From Prado023 sp963736425 (GTDB lineage: Bacteria; Actinomycetota; Actinomycetes; S36-B12; CAIYMF01): 64,000 nucleotides of DNA. Positions 58,579-64,000 of the stretch are shown here, one piece after another. Location: contig CAVTOX010000014.1 of the NCBI GenBank assembly GCA_963736425.1, positions 186,001-250,000 of the forward strand, given 5' to 3'. A program made the position numbers and the translations under genes. Positions within the stretch are counted from its first letter, which is position 1, and each line of letters starts with the position of its first letter. The notes under the pieces are model-generated. The model was not told where the DNA came from and made no database searches. It worked only from the letters and a program-made list of their open reading frames with translations.

Positions 58579-60353
58579 GCTCCGTCGCACCACCGCGTGC
58601 TCCGCGCACACAGCCCAATCCGCTGCACGCTCCCGCGGCACGGCGCTTCAGCCGGGGCGAGGGCCGGACCCGGGCCATCTACCTGACCTTCGCCGTCCTC
58701 ATGCTGCTGAGCATCTACGCCGGGCGGGTGTTCGACCTGATGGTGCTCAAGGGCGACGACCTGGCGGCCATGGGTCAGAACCAGCGCAGCCGCACCCTGC
58801 CACTGCCGGCCGACCGCGGACCCATCTATGACTCCGAGGGTGCACCCCTGGCGATCACGGTGGAGTCGCGCAACGTCACGGCCGACCAGAACCTCATCGA
58901 GAACCCCGCCGAGGCCGCTGCCCGGCTGGCCCCGATGCTGGGGATGGACCAGACCGCCCTGCAGGCGAAGCTGACCGGCACCGACAAGTTCGTCTATGTC
59001 ACCAAGGGGCTGACCCCCGAGCAGTGGCGCCAGATCAAGGACCTGGGCATCGTCGGGATCTTCAGCGAGAAGACCACGAAGCGCACGTACCCTGCGGGCA
59101 CTCTGGCGGCCAACGTCCTGGGCTTCGTGAACGCCGAAGGGCGTGGGGTCCGGCGGCCTCGAGATGGCGCTGGACTCCCGGCTCAAGGGCGTCGATGGCT
59201 CCCGCACCTTCGAGCAGGGCGCGGCCGGCCAGGCCATCCCGTCGGCTGAGGACGTCCTGCGCGCACCCAAGCCGGGTCAGGGCGTGCAGCTGACGATCAA
59301 TCGCGACATCCAGTACGTGGCGCAACGAGCCATCGCCACCCGTGTCCGCGAGTCCAACTCCGCCAGCGGGACGGTCACCGTGCTCGAGGCCAAGACCGGC
59401 CGGATCCTGGCGATGGCGACGGCCCCGACCTTCGACCCGAACAACTACTTGGGCGCCAACAAGGACGACATGGGCAACCGCCCGGTCTCCGAGATCTACG
59501 AGCCTGGCTCGACGGGCAAGGTCCTGACGATGTCCGCGGTCCTCGAGGAGGGCAAGGCCAAGCCCACGTCGAGGATCACGGTGCCGCCGGTGCTCAACCG
59601 GGGCGGGCACACCACCCACGACCACACCGATCACGGCACACTGCAACTGACCCTCAACGGGGTCCTGGCGGAGTCCAGCAACATCGGCACGATCCTCTTC
59701 GCCGACAAGATCGGCGGCAAGAAGCTCTACGAGTACCAGCGCAAGTTCGGCATGGGCCAGCCGACCGGGCTCAACTTCCCCGGTGAGGAGAACGGCATCC
59801 TGCCCAAGCCGGAGAACTGGTGGCCGACGACGTTCCAGGCCCTTGCCTACGGCCAGAGCTACTCGGTGACATCGCTGCAGGTGGCCGGGGTCTACCAGAC
59901 CATCGCCAACAACGGCGTCCGGCTCGTCCCGCGGCTGATCGACGGGTACGTCAACCCGGATGGCTCGTTCGAGCCGGCGCCGACCCAGCCCGGGGTGAAG
60001 GTCGTGAGCAAGAAGACGGCGAAGACGATGTCGAAGATGCTGGAGAACGTGGTCACCGAGGGCACCGGCACGATTGCGGCGCCATCCCCGGCTACCGGGT
60101 GGCGGGCAAGACGGGCACCGCCGAGCGCGCGGTCAACGGCGGGTACTCCGGCTTCAGCGCGTCGTTCATCGGCTTCGCACCCGCCGACGATCCGGAGATC
60201 GTGGTCCAGGTCGTGCTGCAGGACCCCAAGGGGATGCACTACGGCGGCGTCCTCGGCGGACCGGTGTTCAAGACGGTGATGTCCTACGCGCTGCAGGAGC
60301 TGAAGATCCCGCCGTCGGGCACCAAGTCCCCCCAGATCCCGACCACCTGGTAG
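58575..60353 (+). CDS. ftsI: Penicillin-binding protein FtsI (PBP3), two compensating frameshifts
   Basis: Septal peptidoglycan transpeptidase, 592 residues if repaired. One N-terminal helix (AIYLTFAVLMLLSIYAGRVF), a dimerisation domain, then the transpeptidase domain with SxxK as EPGSTGK (Ser codon 59509-59511), SxN as ESSN, and KTGT as VAGKTGTAE. The first 190 or so residues are in one frame, then an extra C at 59150-59151 shifts the reading; restoring GRGVGGLEMAL needs one base removed. A missing base near 60078-60083 returns it to the original frame at the KTGT box. Both errors sit in GC-rich runs. An essential gene, so probably intact in the cell. Confidence 0.88.
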
Positions 60354-60360
60354 TCGTGGA

Positions 60361-61864
60361 GTGATCCGACCGACCGGTGTCCGCGTGAGCGGAGCCGCCC
60401 TGCGCCGCATGCTGGGGCTGTCGGACGGACCACCGGAGCAGGTGACCGGCGTCACCCTGGACTCCCGACGGGTGCGCCCCGGGGACCTCTACGCCGCACT
60501 GCCCGGCTTCACCACGCACGGTGCCCGGTTCGCCGCGATGGCACAGGCGGCCGGGGCGGCGGCCATCCTCACTGATCCCGGCGGGGCCGAGCTGATCAGG
60601 GCCACCCCCGGGATGCAGCTGCCCGTCCTGGTCGTCGGGGACCCGCGCGGGGTGCTCGGTGCGGTGTCGGCATGGGTGTACGGCGATCCCGCCGGGGCCC
60701 TGGCGACCACCGGCATCACCGGGACCAACGGGAAGACGACCACGAGCTACCTGCTGGATGCCGCACTGCGGGCCGGCGGGCACACGACAGGGGTGATCGG
60801 CACCGTCGCCACCCATATCGGCGACGAGCGTGCTCCCGGCCACCCGGACCACGCCCGAGGCCCCGGACCTGCACGCCCTGCTGGCCGTGATGCGCGAGCG
60901 CGGCGCGTCGGCCGTCACGATGGAGGTGTCCAGCCACGCGCTGGAGCTGGGTCGTGTCGACGGGGTGCACTTCGATCTCGCCGTCTTCACCAACCTGAGC
61001 CAGGACCACCTGGACTTCCACGGAAGCATGGAGTCCTACTTCGAGGCCAAGGCTGCCCTGTTCGCCGGAGAACGGGCCGCTGCGGGTCTGGTGTGCGTCG
61101 ACGATGAGTGGGGCCGGCGCCTGGTCGACTGTGCGGCCATCCCGGTCACGACCTACGCCCTGAGCACCGCGGCGGACTGGACGGTCACCGATGTGGCCCA
61201 CGGCGACCAGGGCACGACGTCCTTCGTCGCGCATGGACCAGGTGTCGAGGTGCCCGCCCGCGTGGGCCTGCCGGGGATGTTCAACGTCGCCAACGCGCTG
61301 GCCGCCCTGGCTGCGGCCGTCCACCACGGGGTCGATGCGCACGTCGCGGCGGCGGCGATCGGCGACTGCGCGGGTGTCCCAGGGCGCATGGAGCGCATCC
61401 GGGCAGGCCAGCAGTTCCTCGTCCTCGTGGACTACGCCCACACCCCCGCTGCCGTCGAGCGGGCGATCGCCGCGGCCCGTGAGGCTGTCACGGGAGACGT
61501 GATCGTGGTGCTCGGCTGCGGTGGGGACCGCGACCGGGAGAAGCGCCCGCTCATGGGCGAGGTCGCGGCTCGGGACGCCGACGTCCTGATCATCACCGAC
61601 GACAACCCGCGCTCCGAGCCGCCGTCACGGATCAGGGCCGCCATCATGGAGGGCGTGCGCCGAGTCGGGTCGGCGGATCGGGCGGTGCTGCACGACGAGG
61701 GCGATCGACGCGACGCGATCATCCGTGCCGTGCGATCGGCCGGTCCGTCGGACTGCGTGCTGCTGCTGGGCAAGGGGCACGAACAGGGACAGGAGGCAGC
61801 AGGAGTGGTCACACCGTTCGACGACCGACTCGTGGTGCGTGAGGCGTTGGAGGCGTGGGCATGA
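60361..61864 (+). CDS. murE: UDP-MurNAc-tripeptide synthetase MurE, one frameshift
   Basis: Adds the third residue of the peptidoglycan stem peptide. ATP loop GITGTNGKTTTSYLL near residue 122, VTMEVSSHALELGRVDGV, NLSQDHLDFHGS with the carboxylated Lys in EAKAALF, and ITDDNPRSEPP. The DNPR motif points to meso-diaminopimelate as substrate. An extra C in the run at 60834-60836 breaks the frame after ATHIGDERA; removing it gives ATRTTPEAPDLHALL and a 500-residue protein. GTG start at 60361, 7 bases after ftsI. The stop overlaps murF by 4 bases. Confidence 0.9.
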
Positions 61865-63279
61865 TCAGGATGGACATCGCAGCCGTGGCCGACGTGGTCG
61901 GCGGGACGCTGGTCGACTGCCCGGATCCGGCTGTCCTCGTCACGGGTGCGGTCGCCGACTCGCGCGCCGCCGGACCGGGCGACCTCTACGTCGCGATCGT
62001 GGGGGAGCGCGTCGATGGCCACGACTTCGCCGCCGCCGCGCACGCGGCCGGCGCTGTGGTCACCCTGGGCTCCCGGCCCACCGGACTGCCGACCATCGTC
62101 GTCCCGGGCGACCCGGTCGACGCCCTGGGCCGGTTGGCCAGCCACACACTCGACCGACTGCCGGCAGCACGGGTCGTGGCGATCACCGGCTCGTCGGGCA
62201 AGACCACGACCAAGGACCTCCTGGCCACCCTGCTGGAGGACCTCGGGCCGACGGTGGCCCCGGCTGGGTCGTTCAACACCGAGGTGGGTCTGCCCCTCAC
62301 GATCCTGCGGGCCACCGAGGACACCCGCTACCTCGTGCTGGAGATGGGCGCCCGGGGGATCGGGCATGTGGCCACCCTGTGCCGGATCGCCCCTCCGGAC
62401 GTCAGCGTGGTGCTCAACGTCGGCTCGGCGCACCTCGGGGAGTTCGGCAGCCGCGAGGCGATCGGGCAGGCCAAGGGCGAGATCGTCGAGGCCCTCGACC
62501 CTGATGGCCTGGCAGTCCTCAACGCCGACGACCCGATCGTCGCAGGGATGGCCCTGCGTTCCAGGGCCCCGATCGTCACGTTCGGGGCCAGCCCGGCCGC
62601 GGACGTCCGCGCCGCAGGGCTCACCCTGGACGGCTCGGCGCGGGCCGGCTTCACGCTGCAGACATCGTCGGGGGAGGCACCCGTGCAGATGGCCATGGTC
62701 GGCGAGCACATGGCCGCCAACGCATGCGCCGCCGCCGCTGTGGCGCTGCACTTCGGGATGCCCCCGGCCCGTGCTGCCGCGCTGCTCGGGGCAGCGCAGC
62801 CACGCAGCAGGTGGCGGATGGAGGTCACCACGACGGCGTCCGGGGTCACCGTCGTGAACGATGCCTACAACGCCAACCCCGAGTCGATGCGCGCTGCCCT
62901 GCGCTCCCTGGCGGCGATGCGCGGGCAGGGGCGCACGATTGCGGTCCTCGGCGAGATGCGCGAGCTGGGTGCCGACAGCATCGCCGAGCACGACGAGGTG
63001 GGCAGGCTGGCCGTCCGGCTGGACATCTCCAAGACGATCGCCGTGGGGCAGGGAGCGCGCGCCCTCTACCTCGGGGCGGCCCAGGAGGGGTCCTGGAACG
63101 AGGAGGCCGTGTTCGTCGCCGATGTGCCTGCGGCCATCGAGCTCCTGCGCACCCTGGTCAGACCCGGTGATGTCGTGCTGGTCAAGGCATCCCGATCGAT
63201 CGGCCTCGAGGCCGTGGCCGACGCGCTCCTGGAGACGCCAGTCCGGGAGCGGCCACTCCAAGGTGAGGACCCCACATGA
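61861..63279 (+). CDS. murF: UDP-MurNAc-tripeptide--D-Ala-D-Ala ligase MurF
   Basis: Adds D-Ala-D-Ala to complete the UDP-MurNAc-pentapeptide. 472 residues: N-terminal VTGAVADSRAAGPGDLYVAI, ATP loop ITGSSGKTTTKDLLATLL, FNTEVGLPLTIL, VLEMGARGIGH, and NDAYNANPESMRAALRSL. ATG at 61861 overlaps the murE stop (ATGA); ATG at 61870 is also possible. Its stop overlaps mraY. Confidence 0.94.
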   Translation: MIRMDIAAVADVVGGTLVDCPDPAVLVTGAVADSRAAGPGDLYVAIVGERVDGHDFAAAAHAAGAVVTLGSRPTGLPTIVVPGDPVDALGRLASHTLDRLPAARVVAITGSSGKTTTKDLLATLLEDLGPTVAPAGSFNTEVGLPLTILRATEDTRYLVLEMGARGIGHVATLCRIAPPDVSVVLNVGSAHLGEFGSREAIGQAKGEIVEALDPDGLAVLNADDPIVAGMALRSRAPIVTFGASPAADVRAAGLTLDGSARAGFTLQTSSGEAPVQMAMVGEHMAANACAAAAVALHFGMPPARAAALLGAAQPRSRWRMEVTTTASGVTVVNDAYNANPESMRAALRSLAAMRGQGRTIAVLGEMRELGADSIAEHDEVGRLAVRLDISKTIAVGQGARALYLGAAQEGSWNEEAVFVADVPAAIELLRTLVRPGDVVLVKASRSIGLEAVADALLETPVRERPLQGEDPT

Positions 63280-64000
63280 TCCTGATCGTCCTGAGCGGAA
63301 TGATCTCCCTGGGCCTGGCGCTCTTCTGCACCCCGCTGCTCATCAAGGTCCTCAGCCGGCGCAACCTCGCCCAGTCGATCCGGGAATCCGGCGACGGCAT
63401 CGTCTACCCCGAGCACAGCGGCAAGCGCGGCACGCCCTCCATGGGCGGCCTGGCCATCGTCGGGGCCGTCGTGCTGGGCTACGGCGGGGCCCACCTGATC
63501 CGCTGGACCTGGCCCACGGCATCGGGCCTGCTGGCCCTGTACCTGATGGTGGGTCTGGCGATCGTCGGGTTCGCCGACGACTACCTCAAGGTGTTCAAGT
63601 CGCGCAGCGGTGGGATCCGCGCCCGGACCAAGCTGCTCGGCCAGGCGGCTGTGGCATTGAGCTTCGGCTACATGGCCACGAAGTTCCCCGACGACGAGGG
63701 CATCACGCCCGCTACGGCAGCGATCTCCGCAGTCCGAGACCTCCCGTGGATCCTGCCCCTGGGGCTGGCGATGCTGTGGATCTGGTTCCTGGTGACTGCC
63801 ATCACCAATGGGGTCAACCTGACCGACGGCCTCGACGGTCTGGCGGCCGGGGCCTCAGTCCTCACCTTCGGAGGCTTCACGTTGATCGGCGTGTGGCAGT
63901 ACGGCCAGAGCTGCTCCTACGAGATCACCAGTGGCTGCTACACGGTGCGCGACCCGCTGGACCTCGCCGCCTTCGCGGTGGCGTGCGCCGGGGCCACATT
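63276..64000 (+). CDS. mraY: Phospho-MurNAc-pentapeptide-transferase MraY, cut by the window end
   Basis: Transfers phospho-MurNAc-pentapeptide to undecaprenyl phosphate, making lipid I. 725 bases (about 241 residues) are inside the window. It starts MILIVLSGMISLGLALFCTP and includes KRGTPSMGGLAIV, GFADDYLKVFKSRS (Asp pair of the active site), and NGVNLTDGLDGLAAG (third Asp region). ATG at 63276 overlaps the murF stop (ATGA). The frame remains open to base 64000. Confidence 0.94.
   Translation, partial: MILIVLSGMISLGLALFCTPLLIKVLSRRNLAQSIRESGDGIVYPEHSGKRGTPSMGGLAIVGAVVLGYGGAHLIRWTWPTASGLLALYLMVGLAIVGFADDYLKVFKSRSGGIRARTKLLGQAAVALSFGYMATKFPDDEGITPATAAISAVRDLPWILPLGLAMLWIWFLVTAITNGVNLTDGLDGLAAGASVLTFGGFTLIGVWQYGQSCSYEITSGCYTVRDPLDLAAFAVACAGAT

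Noticed and set aside
1..64000. tRNA, rRNA, riboswitch or CRISPR array
   Set aside because: Looked for TPsiC-arm sequences, cloverleaf-like stretches and regularly spaced repeats; only the IS-like array, the MraZ boxes and two small direct repeats were found.

Overview
The window is 64 kb of very GC-rich, densely coded chromosome from an actinobacterium (Actinomycetota). Signs of this are the three-helix QcrA Rieske protein with cytochrome b, phosphatidylinositol mannosyltransferase PimB', an MptA/MptB-type mannosyltransferase, class II DAHP synthase, a PASTA-domain kinase, heterodimeric lycopene cyclase, SHOCT/DUF3040/DUF6504 proteins and an actinobacterial SOS box. No rRNA, tRNA or CRISPR was seen, and no gene-free stretch exceeds 300 bases. 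The genus cannot be fixed from sequence reading alone.

Layout. (1) 1-20.4 kb is a conserved housekeeping block: qcrA (cut by the window edge), qcrB, a DnaQ-UvrC fusion nuclease, envelope glycosyltransferases including PimB', an unusual response regulator, a SRPBCC protein, an acyltransferase, glycerol kinase, PPi-dependent phosphofructokinase, DAHP synthase, threonine aldolase, a DMT exporter and a PASTA kinase. From memory the order resembles the Mycobacterium tuberculosis qcr-pimB-aroG-pknL-mptA-idsA2-Rv2172c-mraZ region. (2) 20.4-42.9 kb is an accessory zone inserted in that backbone. It holds carotenoid genes (crtYc, crtYd, crtB, crtI, GGPP synthase, a CrtD-like desaturase, a CruG-like glycosyltransferase, cruF and a CrtA-like monooxygenase), a secreted RNase Sa-type ribonuclease with its barstar inhibitor, metF, a SIMPL protein, a CDP-alcohol phosphotransferase and a cation/proton antiporter. 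At 28.0-28.9 kb is a scar with an IS481-like end array. (3) 42.9-49.2 kb is a translesion-synthesis operon (DUF6504, HEPN protein, DnaE2-type polymerase, DinB) behind a perfect LexA-type SOS box. (4) 49.3-55.9 kb has DUF3040, an esterase, the MoxR-DUF58-transglutaminase trio and a MaoC hydratase. (5) 56.1-64 kb is the start of the division and cell wall (dcw) cluster: mraZ, a 31-residue membrane micro-ORF, rsmH, ftsL-like, ftsI, murE, murF and mraY (cut by the window end).

How the genes work together. IdsA, CrtB, CrtI and CrtYc/Yd can make a cyclised carotenoid. CrtD-like, CruF, the glycosyltransferase and the CrtA-like enzyme would then modify an uncyclised end into a polar, probably glycosylated pigment. 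The TLS operon has the parts of a LexA-controlled mutagenesis unit. The dcw genes are packed with 4-base overlaps and are preceded by 10-bp-spaced MraZ-type repeats.

Two features run through the window. Many genes have a TANNNT -10 element only 6-8 bases before the start codon, which predicts leaderless mRNAs. Four single-base indels, all in short G/C runs, break crtI, ftsI (two compensating) and murE. Because ftsI and murE are normally essential, these look more like residual assembly errors than pseudogenes.
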